Source of the DNA: Clonostachys chloroleuca
Lineage: Eukaryota > Ascomycota > Sordariomycetes > Hypocreales > Bionectriaceae
Assembly (NCBI GenBank): GCA_037952775.1
Contig: JBANAY010000004.1
Span: 14,818,001 to 14,882,000, forward strand
DNA length: 64,000 bases
Direction of reading: 5' to 3'
The notes under the pieces were generated by a model that was not told the origin of the DNA, ran no database searches, and saw only the letters and a list, made by a program, of their open reading frames with translations. A program made the position numbers and the translations under genes. Shown here one piece after another: positions 22,948-36,609 of this stretch (position 1 is its first letter; each line of letters opens with the position of its first letter).

Positions 22948-24968
22948 GATATAATTACTAAATCTATATAAAAAAGAATAATTTTATTATTATAAATAAA
23001 TTTATAATAGATTATAAGCTTAAGTAATTAATATATAAATAAAGATTCTAATAATTATTAATAATAATAATTATTATAATATATAGAAAAATCTAGTTAT
23101 TTATAATAATTAGATTCTAATTATAAAAAATAATAATTTTAGAATTATCTATGATTATTATTATAAAAGATAATTAGTAATAATAAGCTTAAAGAGATAT
23201 TATAATTAATTATAGAAAATAATAAATATTTCTCTTTAGAACTTATAGCTATATTTAGCCTTTTAATTAGTATATAATAACTTTATAAACTATTATATTT
23301 TTCTTTAAATATTCTAAAATAATAATTATATAATCTATTATATTTAAATTCTATTTAATTAATTTTATTTTATTTAATTTCTTAATTTAGTAAACTTTTT
23401 AATATTTTAATTTAATTCTATTCTCTTCTATCTAAATACTATTAATATTTAAATATATTAGATTTTATAAATAATCTCTATTTAGATTAGTTCTATATAA
23501 TATATAATATACTAGAACTAGAGATTATATCTCAGCTTATTATAATTATTAAAGATTTAATTATTATTAAAGTTTAATTTATTTAGTTTATTTTTGTTAT
23601 CTACTAGTATTATATATAGAGTCGAAGATATTAATATCTCTCTATAGGCTTTATAATAAAGTATTAGGCTTAATAGCTATAACTACTAGGTCTATATAAT
23701 TATAAATAGCTTTATTATTATAAGAAATTCTATTACTAAGTATAAGCTCTATTATTAGATAAATAGATTATAGATAAGTTTCTAAGAGTTATTACTAATT
23801 ATTTTTATTATATATATAAAAACTCTATTTATTACTATAACTAAACTCTAATTATTAGGGATAATTATAAAAGCTATTACTATTATAAGGAGAGATAGTT
23901 AATAATTAGTAATTAGTAATAATAAGCTTAGAAAAGTATTATAATTAATTATAGATAATAAGTATTTCTCCTTAGAACTTATAGTTAAGTTATATATTTA
24001 ATAAGCTCTTTTTAGAGTTTTTAGAAATATTATTATTTTACTTTAGCTTATATGAATAAAAAAGTAAAAAAAAATAGAATTAAAGATTAAATATAGATTA
24101 AAGCTTAGTTAAAAATAAATTATATAGATCTAGTTATCTATAGTCTGATCTTAGAATATTTTTTAAATATAATAAAAACCTTTAAAAATATATATATATA
24201 TATATTTAGAGGTTTTTACTATATATTTAATATTAAATAAGATTTTATTACTAAATAGAAAAAGTAGTTATCTAAAAGTTAATATTAATATATCTCTATA
24301 AGTATAATATATATTTACTATAGTAAAGTTTCTAAGATTTATATAGAGATAAGTTTTAATTTTATATTTATTTATCTATATATAGTTCTTTTTAATTATA
24401 TAAAGGTTTAAATATATTTAAAAAAAAAATAATCTAAGATAAATATATAATTTTATCTATATATAAAAGAGATCTATAGATAAAGTTATATAGAATATTA
24501 TCTATATATAACTAGCTAGATAAAAGAGGAATCTCTATATATTACTATATCTCGAGGAGGCCTCCTGCTTTTCTTTCCGCTATAGCGATCCAGATATACT
24601 TTAAGGTAGGTTTATCTACCCAGCGGTCTATTTATCCCTCATGCTCTATTATTAGTAGGAGGCTGATAAGCAACTCTATCTTGACCAATGTAATCTAAAG
24701 GTTGGGTTAGCTTTGCCCAGATCCTAATTCTGTTGGGCCGGAGACACAGTTATCCCGAACTAACTCCTAACCTTTATGCTTAATCGAAATCCATAGACTT
24801 TACGGGTTCAACCGACAGGGTCGGCATTAGCTCCGGCAGTTATGCAGTCCGGCCCCACGATATGACCGTTGGTCTACAAGGGCCGGGCTGCCCGCATGCC
24901 TGTCGCTCTTCGTTTAGGTAGTAGTAGAGCTCGCGGCAACCTCCCGCTATCCGACCCCTGGCTGTTAG

Positions 24969-25060
24969 TCTGTCACCGTCTGTCACCGTCTGTCACCGTC
25001 TGTCACCGTCTGTCACCGTCTGTCACCGTCTGTCACCGTCTGTCACCGTCTGTCACCGTC
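24969..25060. repeat. 10-bp minisatellite, 9 perfect units
   Basis: Nine identical copies of tctgtcaccg plus tc. Because 10 is not a multiple of 3, any frame through it cycles three phases, so the open frame across it is not evidence of a gene. Perfect identity implies recent expansion. Confidence 0.95.
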
Positions 25061-25530
25061 TAAAGCAATTAATGCAGCTGCTGGCCTCGGGGTCTTCCAA
25101 GGTGCGGGAAACCCGCCAGGCGCCTTTGGCTACGTACACTTCGAAAGTCTTATTCGCATCTCCTAGAAGCCCCACATTCTGCATCCGCTTATCCTCGCCT
25201 CGCTTGGCTCTATGGCAGGCCACCTCGAAGGCTAATTTGTCCAAGTGTTTAGCATCCCATCTGCAACAGCTAAACCCTGGTCTGCCAGCTCGGGGCTATA
25301 ATTACCTAGTAGCAGTCGTATCTGCTTGCTGCCGTGTGCTGTTGGTAGGTATGTCATCCGGCGCAGTTGGTAAAGAAGGAGCGTTGCCATCCTAATCTAT
25401 GCTACTTGTCGCGTGCCTTCGAATTGTATATCCCAATTAGTATATCGGAAATGGAAGTTTCCATCGTCTCCGGTGCTTGTCTACAGCTTGCGCCTGACTG
25501 TGTCTACCAGTCTGGGAAACAGGCCGTCCG

Positions 25531-25556
25531 GTCCAGTCCAGGAGTTTGGACTGGAC
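25531..25556. repeat. Perfect 9-bp inverted repeat
   Basis: gtccagtcc and ggactggac are separated by 8 bp. A second, weaker pair (accaag/cttggt) lies 25-50 bp downstream. Function unknown. Confidence 0.5.
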
Positions 25557-25694
25557 TGCCTGCCTTAATTAGCCTGTTACCAAGGTTGGACTAAAACTTG
25601 GTTGGTATAGGGATCAAGTTTTGATGTTATTGTGCCCTTTCATGCTTCAGCAGCTGCCTGCGCAACCAGTCCGCCATACGGCCAACTGTTTACT

Positions 25695-25850
25695 TTACAA
25701 TGCACGCTTATAAATCTCGTATGCACAGTGAGCAAATGATCAAATTGCACACCAAAAGCGCACAAAAAAAACGGGTGTACAACACGTACATGTACGTAAA
25801 TACGGACCTGCTCCTATCCGAAAGATCCGTAAAGTTGTATCCATTATCAC
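25695..25850 (-). repeat. Repeat B, minus-strand copy
   Basis: Reverse complement of the repeat at 21305-21415, diverged but with ordered shared blocks (atacaactt, gatctttc, ttacgtacatgtac, tgcgctt). Confidence 0.55.
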
Positions 25851-26260
25851 TTTCAAAAAATAGCTGTGGGCAGCGTAGTACTCGCTCTCGCAAATCACCC
25901 AGCAGGTAAGCGGAACCGGCGAAAATGGTATAGATGCTTGGGCTATCGGCGCAGGTCTACGTCTCAAAGCAATTTTTGATTTCGGGCCTTTGGGTGGAAA
26001 ATGCCGGTTGCCTCCGGAGGGAGATAATGATGTGCTTCATACGTAGGTCCGCGCTGTAACTATTATGATGTTCTAGACCCCAAGGTATGCTCTACCAGAG
26101 AAGGAGAGGACTTAACTGATCGCAGGTCGTGCGGAAGAAACCAGGCCATCTCTTATTTATTCAATCCTTTAAGGGAGCTGCAGTGATATGATAGAGCCTC
26201 TCCTTCAGGCTAGCAATTTATATATCTTCGGGCTATATCAGGCTGATAGAATATTCAGCT

Positions 26261-27750
26261 CTCAGCTTACTACTTTATAAGTATATATTAAAAAAATAGA
26301 TATATATATATATATATATTTAGAGGTTTTTACTATATATAAAAAATATCCTAAGATTAGACTATATATAACTAGATCTATATAATTTATTTTTAATTAA
26401 GTTTTAATCTATATCTAACCTTTAACCCTATTTTTTTTTTACTTTTTTATTTATATAAGCTAAGGTAAGATAACCTAGTAATATAATAAAAAACTAAAAA
26501 AAAATAAAGTTAAAGACTATATATAGTTTGAAAATTAGTTAATAGAAAGATATAATAAGTTATATATACTTAGAATATATCTCTTCTATATAGTAAAACA
26601 CTTTAAAAAATATTTATATACTATTTTACTATTAAATATTATTAGAAACTTCTAATTATTAGAATAATTTAGCTTTATATTAATTTAAATCTTGTAATAG
26701 TTAGGCAACTTATATAAAATAGGGGTCTAGAGTAGATCAGGATATAACTAATTAGAGTATTATTCTGAGTAGTATAGTTAGGTTATTATTAGCTATATAA
26801 TATAAGTAACTATTAATATATAAGTATTATAAAGCTAGTTCTAATAAAGATATAAATAATATTATTAATAACTATCTAAATAAGTATTATACTATAGAAA
26901 TATATATATATTACAAACTACCTCTGTATTATATATTAAGACTATTTTAGTTATTATATAAGATTATATATATATAGGAGGATATAGTTAATATTTTATA
27001 TATTAACTATACTATTAATTAATTACTAATAATATATTATATATTATATATATTACCTTAGTATATATATATATTTATTTTATTAAATAGAATACTCTTT
27101 TAGATAGTTATTAATAATATTATCTATATATCTATTATTACTAGCTCTATAATACTTATATATTAATAGTAACTTATATTATACAGCTTATAATAACCTG
27201 ATTATACTACTCAGAATAATACTCTGATTAGTTATATCCTGACCTACCCTAGACCCTGTCCAGTATAAGTCACCCAACTGTCACAATATATTAGTATATT
27301 TACTGGAGTCTTTATAATAATCTTTACTCGAGGCTTTACTTCTTTAAAATAAAGTTATCCTTATTAGTTACTAAGGTAGGTCTGTACTATCTATGTTATA
27401 TATAACTTCCTATAGCCCAGAGGTAGCCTTTATTCGTAATAAATCTTAATCTACTACTTTATAATCTACTGATATAGATTTATACTCTATTATACCTCTA
27501 AGAATAACTACTAATAAAACTATTACTAGTTACTCTTTTTAGTTTATAGTATAGTATAGAGATAATTTAGTATAGTATTAATATAGAGAGAGTAATAAGA
27601 GAGATAGAAGAAAAAAACAGAGAGCAGAATATAATATAAAAGTATATTAATATAGGCTAGTTACTAGCTTATTTTATATATCTATAATAAATATATATAT
27701 ATAGGTTAATTAATAGCCCTTCTTTATATTGGATTAAATAGTTTAATATA
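26261..27750. repeat. AT-rich block with an inverted pair of R1 copies
   Basis: 26310-26480 repeats one end of family A. R1 occurs at 26693-26905 on the plus strand and 27058-27285 on the minus strand, about 150 bp apart. Both are RIP-mutated, but the minus copy keeps its GC-richer terminal segment (cagtataagtcacccaactgt). No coding frame survives. Confidence 0.6.
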
Positions 27751-27941
27751 TATATTAGTATACTAAATACTACTGACTGGCAGTTACTAGCTGGAAGCTA
27801 GAAGTAGAGTAGTTTACTTAGTTAGAACTATTCTAGAACTATATTTATAACTAGTTTACTTCTATAGCTAGAATAGTAATTTAATTAATTACTTTTAACC
27901 TATCTACTCTATAGTATATACTTTAGAAAAGCCTTCTAATA
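27751..27941 (+). repeat. 5' LTR of the copia element
   Basis: It pairs with 35141-35331. Its TG start reads TA here after mutation. Positions that are C or G in the other LTR are T or A here, for example in gctctggaact versus attctagaact. Confidence 0.85.
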
Positions 27942-30900
27942 CTAATTAGTAGTTATATAGTAGCTATAGATTAGTAAAAAAGAAGAGATAGGATTTCCTA
28001 AGTACTTAGAGAAGTATAATCCTTCTATAAGCGCTAGTCCTATACTATAGAACTATATATAATATATAATATAATAATACTATTATTTTTTATATACTCT
28101 GAATAGTTACTTTAGAGATTACTTATTCCTCTAATAATACTATTAGTACTAAAAATATCTCTAAAGAGTATTATATTATATATACCTCCTTATTAATATA
28201 GATAGGAGTAATTAATAAGATTACTTCCTTCTCTAACTACCTAATCTTAAGAGTTTACCCTTATAGGATACTCTTCCTTTCCTAACTCCAGAAGGAAATA
28301 AGATAATCTCTTATATTTCTCCCTTACTACTACTCTATTTTCTATAACCTATTAGAATCCTCCTAAATAGAGATCCTAGTCTTTTAAATAAGGGTAAAAC
28401 CCTATACTCCTCTATTATAAAAATATATATATACTTTAGAACCTACCTCCTGAGTAAATATAATAGTACTACTAGTATAAACTATACTTATACTAACCCT
28501 CTTTAATTATAATAAAGTAGAAGAGGTCTTTAATATAATTAAACTAATAAAGATCTATATAAATAATATTAACTAGATAAACTACTTAACCTTAGTAGTC
28601 TAGATAACTATCTAAGAACTTGCTGATATATATATAGTATATTATATATACTGTTATAAATATACTAGGCTGTATAGTAATAACTTACTAGGTAAGTTTA
28701 TATATAACTTTAGGGATTAGTTAATAAAAAAGTTTATACTTCTAAATAATAGTATTACTAAGGAGTTAAAATATATTCTATAATATAGTAGTATATATAC
28801 TAGCCCTATAAATAATATACTTAAAGTAGCTCTTAATAATATATAGGAGCTGGAGGACTTACTAGAATAGCTAAATAATTAATAGTTCCTTATAAATATC
28901 TTTAATCTAAACTCCTAGGTATTCTAATTATAGGAGTAATACTAGAAGTCTTAAGGATATATAGTATTAATATTATAAATATCCTAAGAAAGAAATATAA
29001 TCTGTATAATTAAAGTAGATAAGATAGAAATACCTAAGAGGAATAAGGAGTTAATCTAATAAGTATTTATACCTCCTAGGAATCTAGTTCTAAGATAAGA
29101 ACCAGGAGGCTATATATATAAGTTATATAATCTATACTATAACCTCCTATTCGAGTAAAGCCTTAGAATAGATATAGTAGCTGTATAAGAACTTATAGTC
29201 TTCTAGAAGCTATATAATATAAAAGAGTACTTATTTAGTAGAGAACTATATAATATACTTAATACTAAAGTCAGGATAATACTAAATACTTATAAATCCT
29301 ATAATATATAGCTAAGTAGATTTAAAACTATTCTCTTCTAAATCCTTAAAGGGAATATATAGGATTTCTAGTTCTAATATATTAAAGAAGAATATATCTT
29401 TAGAGAGATATATCTTAAACTAAAATAATACTTTAATAATACTATTAATAAATAATAGTATTATTATAACTAGACTTAAATTAGTATTATTTTAATATAG
29501 ATAAATAGAGAATATAAGGATCTTATAGTATACTAGATACTATAAAAGGTCTTTACCACCCTAATAAGAGTACAGAAGGTACTTAGAGGTACTTATACAG
29601 GGGATAATAATCTATAAGCTATAGTAGTAAGAGTATATAGAGGTTTAAAGGAACTAGAAATAGTACTCTAAAGAGAGTATATAAATACTAAAGCTCTAAT
29701 ATAATATCTTATATTAGTATTAGAAATAAACTTATTAAGATAGTTAGAATAAAGCCTAATAGCTTTAGTAGCCCAGGATATAATAAGAAATATATATCTT
29801 ATTAACTAGTAATATTAATATATCTAGAAGCTACTAAATAGAATATAATAGTAGCTTTATTATACCTAAAATATATAGAGTAGACTGTTTAATAGAAGCT
29901 TTACTAGCTAGGATTAAGAACTATAGAGGAATAGCTAGAGAGAGTACTGCTTTATTTATAATAAGTCTGGTTATTAGTCTATAAACTATCTGTAGAAAAG
30001 ATCTAAACTATACTACTAATTTATAACTAAGTTCTTTAAAGTAGAAGAGGAAGTAGAAGAAGATAATATACTAGAAAAATTTAAGTAGTAGATTTAAGAC
30101 TAAGAAGGGGTTAATAACTAGTCTGAAATAGTAAACTATAGAGACCCTAATAACTATAATAACCTAGATAAGGAAGACCAGTATATAAGTAGTAATAAAT
30201 AATACCTAATATAATATCTGCTTAATAAGATATTCTAGTACTTACTCTCTAGAAAGAAAATTAAGAGAAAGCTATAAAATCTCTTATAATTTATTATTAA
30301 GGAAAGATATATAATATAATTCCAGGGGATTATACTGGATATAAGTACTTTATTAATTTTAACTATAGATAAACTATAATTTAAAGTACTTAAATAAATT
30401 AATCTATTAATTAAACTAGATACTATAGCTAATATAAAGAGTATTAAGTTTAGAAAGAGACTTATAGAGTTACTTAGTATAATAAAGTTATAGACTCTAT
30501 TCAGACCTATTATATTTTATATAATAAACTCAGAGACCTCTTTCCTAATATATCTTTAAGATATAGACTATCTAAATATTAAGTTTAGGAATATAACTAA
30601 TAAAGTAGTTAGAACTATAGATAGTCTTTCTGCTCTAATTATAAGGAAATAGGGCTATATATAGTTCTTTTCTAAATATATACTAATAGCTAATATAGCC
30701 TACTTAATAGAACTAGAGCTAAAATAACTCTATTACTACTTTAGTTATCTATTAGTAGAAAGGCTATATAGGCTCTTAGAAAGAGCAGGCTATAAGAATA
30801 TAGATAGAGAAGTAATAAAAAAGATTAAATACTTCTATTACTAATACTAGACCTATAGTCTAGCTCTAAAATACTTTAAATTCAGACTATAAAATAATCT

Positions 30901-33764
30901 TAACTTTAATTATAAGATTATAATTAATATTATATATCTGCTAGATTAAGAACTAGTTTTATATATTATCTATATAGTAATTATATTCTAAAATATAATC
31001 TTCTTTATAAATATCTTAGTAGATACTATATAGGAAGTATTAAAGAGAATCTAACTAGATATATATCTAGGACTGCTAGACTGTATTATATATAATATAG
31101 GAATCTAATTTATAAGTAACTAATTTTATATAAATATAAGGATTATTAGTTCTAAGTATAAGTAAATACTAATTAAGGCCTATTAGTTAATTAGTAAGAT
31201 TAAGAGATATTATAGACTGCTATAATATATATTTAATATCTTATATAAGGAACTTAAGGAGATAATCTTAAAGGAATTAATATTATAAGTAGCAGTTAAA
31301 GTAGTTAATAATATAGTAGGGCCTAATAGCCTTATACTAATATTCCTTATATTTAGAGTATATCTAAGAATTATTATATTCTCTCCTCTGTTATAATTTA
31401 TAGTTTAAAGAGTATAAGTAGTTAACTTTATAATAAAAGCCTTAAAAGAACTATATACTAAAAAAAGAACTATACTTATACTGGCTATATATAATAGCCC
31501 TAATCTAATAGAACTCCTTAAACTCCTACTCCTAAGTGAGATTATAGTATAGAGAGAGAATAAGAGGTAGTTTAGGCTATATAGACTTTTATTAAATAAC
31601 TCCTATAATATTATAATTAAAATATATAATAGACTAAAGACCTTTTAGTTTATATATATAAAGCTATACTATAGAGATAAATAGACTGAAAATCCAGCCT
31701 AAGAGAGTACTAGCTTAATAATATATCTAAAAGACCCCTTACTACTTATAATAAGCGAACTACTATAAAGAAGGGGATAACTAATAGGCTTAAAGAATAA
31801 ACTAAAAGTATATATATAATATATAGTATAACTAGTTAGACTATATACTAACTATATAATATATAAGGAGTAAGATACCCTTAAGCTAGCTAAGAAACTT
31901 TAAAAGGAAGGAGTTATTATAACCCCAGGTACTCTGTTTAAGACCTCTATAATAGCTGAAATTAACTAACTTATTAAAGTAGGTATATTTAAATTTGTAT
32001 AGTTTAATTATAATATTAAAAGTAGTTAACTGTTTAAAGTATATATTATTAATAAGATAAAAGGATAGAATATATATCTATATAAGAAATCCTATCTAGT
32101 TATATAAGGATATAATAATACTAGTAAGGAGATAATTCTTATATAGTTACTAATAATCTAATACTATAGCTAATAGTTTATCCTTATACTAATACTATTA
32201 CTACTAGCAGTAGGAACTTATATTCTAATAGGTAGAGATATTATATAAGCCTACTTACAGTCTAAGTTAATACTATAATATATAATTTATATAATACTCC
32301 TAAAAGACCTTAAGTAAAACTATCTATAAGGAATAGTTATAAAAATTATAAAGCTACTATATAGGATTACTAAGTCTAGTATATATTAGTATACTATATA
32401 CTATAAGTACTTTATAATATATATAAAGATAGTAATCTCTAGTTTTAATCTATATCTCCTGATTATAGGAAGTAATATACTTAGTTTTAGAATTATTAGA
32501 ATATAAACTAATAATATACTTAGATTATTTAATAAAATACTTACTATAGAAGAAGAATATTAGTTAAAAGAAACTAAGTTTAAAATAAAAGCTAGAGTTA
32601 AGTTTTCTGAGGAAATAGACCTTAAATTTAATAGAGGAAAGATATTCCTCTATAGTATAATAATTAAGTTCCTTTAAAAGAACTAAACTAATATACTTTA
32701 GAAAGCTATAAATATAGAGAGTTATAAAGCCTAAAGAGTATATAGTATATAGATTATAAGTATTATATAATCAGAAGCTTTATATAATTTATCTATAGTA
32801 GTATAATTATAATAGAACCTATTAAAAGATAATATTAAGAAGTTAAATAAAAGGCTTATATAGTAAATTAAGAACTATAACTATAGATTAAAATTTATAC
32901 TACTTAACCTATATAATCTAAAGCTATATATCTTTATAGATAGATCTCTTACTAATAATAAAGATATAAGCTTCTAAATTAGCTTTATAATTATATTTAG
33001 AATAGAGATAAGGATTAAGGGCTAGGAGTCTATATTCTAACTAACTAGGAATATTATATACTAGTTATTAATAAAGTATAAATATATTATAAGAAACAGC
33101 TTTATATTAGAAGTCTATAGTATAGTAGCTGGATTTAATATAGATATTATAATTATAAGTATTCTTTAAATAATTACTTTAAAAATAATACTGCTAGAAA
33201 TACTACTAGTAATTTATATAGATTCTCTCTTACTATATAAATACCTTATTAAGTTTAGTATAACTATAGAGAAAAAACTAATAATTAATATAATAGCCTT
33301 ATAGTAATTATATAAATACTATAAAATTACTAAAATAAGATAGATTAATAGAGAGAATAATCTAGTAGATACTTTAATAAAAGGGAAGCCTAATTTAGTA
33401 CTTTTAAAACTTATAAAAATAAATAAGTTAAGAATTTAAATTAAGGGAGATATTAAGAGACTGCTTAAACTAGGTATAGCCTAGTAAATATAGATAGACT
33501 GAATCTATATAATAAGCTATTTTAAACTAAGAATTTAAATATATTATAAGTAATTAGAATATATAGGGGGGGGGCCTCCTATAAGAGGCTATTCTATTCC
33601 CCTATCTATCTAAGCTATCTACTAATAATTAAATCTATCTATTTATCTGAACTAGCTAAGCTATCTAATTTTTTTATTTTTTTTATTTATTTTATCCTCC
33701 TCTTTTACTCAGGTTCAGGGTATATAGGAAAATAGTATTCAGGGGGTTAGAATTAGATATTAGA

Positions 33765-34345
33765 GGAACTACCCTTGGATTTATTATTATTATTAGATCT
33801 ATTAGTACTTCTATAGATAGTACTATTATTATTATTAGGCCTTATAAACTAATAATAAATAGTATAGTATTTTAAAAGAGGTTTAACCTCCTTAGAGATA
33901 GTATTCTTAAAAATATAGCTAGAATTAGATTCTAATCTATATTACTAATAGATAGTTAAACTATTAAAAGTACTATCTATAGTAAGATTATAAACTATCT
34001 TCTAGGTAGTACTAGTATATATAATCAGAAAGTATACCTTAGTATACTTATAGGAAGGTTTCTTAGTAGGTTTACTAAGCTTAGTAAGAGCTTTATAAGT
34101 AGTAACTAAGTTATATATAAAAGGTATTAGAACTTTAGATATAGTAATATAAATATTACTACCCTTATTATAATATATATACTATATTCTATTACTATTA
34201 TAGTTAAAGTAATAATTATTACTCTTCCCTAAGGTAAGTAACTTAATATATACTATATATTTATTAGAATACTTACTACTAATAAATATATTAGCTAAAG
34301 AAGTAAGAAAAAGAAAAACTACTAATATTTATACCTAGTTAGAGT
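33765..34345 (-). pseudogene. Antisense open frame inside the copia element, unidentified
   Basis: Between the RNase H end (about 33450) and the 3' LTR lies 1.7 kb that copia elements normally lack. On the minus strand one frame runs about 190 codons with only a handful of TAA/TAG interruptions. It starts with a hydrophobic segment (ILVVFLFLTSLANIFI), continues with polar sequence and ends in an Asn/Ser-rich tail at about 33765. I know no match. It may be a captured or extra antisense gene, or a nested fragment of another element. Confidence 0.35.
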
Positions 34346-35140
34346 ACTTCTTAACTATATAATATTTCTATCTCTTAAACTTCCTAAGCTCCTTCTATAT
34401 CCTTCTAACTTTAGCTTACTACTAAGCTAGTATACTTAATATTCTTTAGATTACTATATAAGCCTATTAGTAAGAGTTTCTAAAACTAAGTATCTAAGTA
34501 TATATAATTAATAGCTGTTTCCCTAGCTATACTATAGCAGGGTAGTATTATAAGCTCAGGGGAGGGGCTCTAAGAAGTAGATAAAAGGGGGAGGAGGAAG
34601 GTATTATATCTCTATATTTAGTTAGCTCTAAAATATATAAGAAGGGAGTAACTACTTATAGAGAAGAAAATAGTAAGTTAAAAGTTTAACTATATACTAC
34701 TAAGGTTAGCTATAAAACTATATCCTAGAGTATATATACCTCTATATATAAAAAGAGGATTAGGATATAATTATTCTATAAAATAGTTAGTTATAAAACT
34801 CTAATCTAAAGTAGTAAGGATTATTATAGAGGGTATATATATAATACTAGAGCAGCTATATAGAAAAGGAAAAGAGAAATATTATAGTAGTATAGAATAG
34901 GGTTTAATATAAGTAGGATATATATCTATAATTACTTATTACTAGGGGTAACTATAGTAATAAGTAAGGAAACCTAATAATAAAATATATATATATCCAG
35001 ACTAATATATATAGTATATCTTTTTAATAAAAATATAAGGAATTAGAATTATATATATTTATTTCTTATATTTATAGAGGTTATAAAGGGTCTATAATTA
35101 TAAGGGCTATTTATATAGAATAAGAAAATAAAAGACTGCC

Positions 35141-35331
35141 TATATTAGTATACTAAATACTACTAACTAGTAGTTACTAGCTGGAAGCCAGAAGCAGAGT
35201 AGTTTACTTAGTCAGGACTGCTCTGGAACTATATTTATAACTGGTTTACTTCTGTAGCTAGGATAGTAACTTAATTAATTACTTTTAACCTATCTACTCT
35301 ATAGCGTACGCTTTAGAAAAGCCTTCTAACA
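35141..35331 (+). repeat. 3' LTR of the copia element
   Basis: The less mutated LTR. It ends in TCTAACA and is followed by ATATA, matching the five bases before the 5' LTR. Confidence 0.85.
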
Positions 35332-36609
35332 ATATAGCTATATACTAAGTACTAGTAGAAATTTCTAACTAATAATACTATAATTATAAAACTAGGTAGA
35401 TCTATAATTATAATATTAGTATTAGTTAAAGGGAGGGTTTATAATTAAGCCAGATAGTTAAAATTACTAATTATAATTAAAGATATATATATTTAGTATT
35501 TAATTAAAACCTTCTATAATTAATTAATTAAATAAGATTATCCAGATTATTATATAAGCTAAACCAGCTGTAGAATAATAAGTTAGAGATTATAATTTTA
35601 AAAATAAAGAATAAGTCTAGAGTAAAGTTTATCTCTTATTTAAATAAGATATCTAACTGGACTTAAATATCTAGCAGTAAGATATACCTACTGACTAAAG
35701 AAACCTATATATACTCTTAATACTAACTTCTTACTAGAAGTATTTGCTATAGTTTAGCTAAGATACTAAAGATTTATTCTCTTCTATTTAGACTAATAAA
35801 AGACTATAAGATTAAGTTCTAATAAGAGATCCTTTAATTCTATTTACAATATATATTCATCTATTACCTAAAGTAATATATACTTAGATTACTATATTAT
35901 CTGAAAAAACTTATAATCTGAGCAACCTGGTTTTAATCCCTGCTTGCAGATTATGTAACCACGAATAGCTCATGAGTATAGCTTCTTCGCGGGGAGCTCA
36001 ATCAGCTCCCTGTATAGGCAGCGAACTGGAGTCTTAGATCATTGGAACTTATTCTCAGCTCCCCCATAATTTTCCTAGTTTTGTTTTTAGTAGTAATACA
36101 GGCAAAAAGATATAGCACTGGCCTAAGAACGATATAGTTAGCCTCTTATATCCGATGATTTTGAGAAAGCCGCTTACGCGCGTTGACTGGGGGAAAAAAG
36201 TTCTGATCTACTTCAAGGGAATGCCAGTGTCAGCTCTTTCCGAATAGCTGACACTTCAGGCGCGTTTGACTGTTCAATATTTGACAAGATGAATGACACA
36301 TTTCCTAATAGTGCCAGTTGCTATTCTGTGAGCCGAGGGACAGTGATAGAATTGAGCTCGTTGAAAATTCTTTTTTTGGCGGCTCTTGTACTCCTGGTCC
36401 TATGAGATGTAACCTACTCCTCATTCTTTTGTGCAATGCCTGAGACCTGCCGCGATGCAGGTCTCTGGTTTGCCACAAAGGTTAGCTTCCTTGCACTTAT
36501 AGGAAGTATTCCTCTTTATTCCCTTATTATAGACGCCGAACTGTGGCCCGATGAAATCATACCACGACAGATTATCTTCTTCCAGCTCATCACACCTATG
36601 CCATAGTGC
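35332..36609. other. AT-rich tail then intergenic DNA
   Basis: The block returns to normal composition near 35930. No gene was seen on either strand up to the stop codon of the regulator at 36610. Confidence 0.5.

Larger units (their letters stand above)
21560..24560. repeat. AT-rich RIP block with two tandem copies of repeat family A
   Basis: Copy A1 runs from about 21633 to 23264 and is interrupted by a solo LTR. Copy A2 starts at about 23265 with the same opening (agccttttaattagtatata) and runs to about 24230. Both are the opposite strand of the 14320-15200 copy. Outside the LTR the block has almost no CA or TG. Confidence 0.65.
24561..26260. other. GC-richer island between AT blocks, no gene recognised
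   Basis: It holds a 10-bp minisatellite, a short perfect hairpin and repeat B. Frames of 60-107 codons on both strands show no domain I recognise. Confidence 0.5.
27751..35331 (+). mobile_element. RIP-inactivated Ty1/copia retrotransposon with two LTRs
   Basis: LTRs of 191 bp at 27751-27941 and 35141-35331 match except for transitions, and ATATA lies on both outer sides as target duplication. Reading through stops that replace Gln and Trp, the internal order is copia-type: a CCHC knuckle at about 29948-29989 (C-F-I-x-N-K-S-G pattern), a protease-like GIILDIS at 30330, an integrase core at 30890-31390 with a preserved YLGLLDCIIYNIG pattern, reverse transcriptase at 32000-32700 (RDI.QAYLQS, K.LY.I..S, and QTNNIL where a QTDDTL box is expected), and RNase H at 32920-33440 (INRENNLVDTLIKG). 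It is dead. The 3' LTR carries fewer RIP changes than the 5' LTR. Confidence 0.88.

Noticed and set aside
24869..25063. Open frame with repeated HRLSPSVTV
   Set aside because: Produced by the 10-bp minisatellite, not by a gene.
25053..25244. 63-codon minus-strand frame in the GC island
   Set aside because: Looks protein-like but is short, has no match I recognise and abuts the minisatellite.
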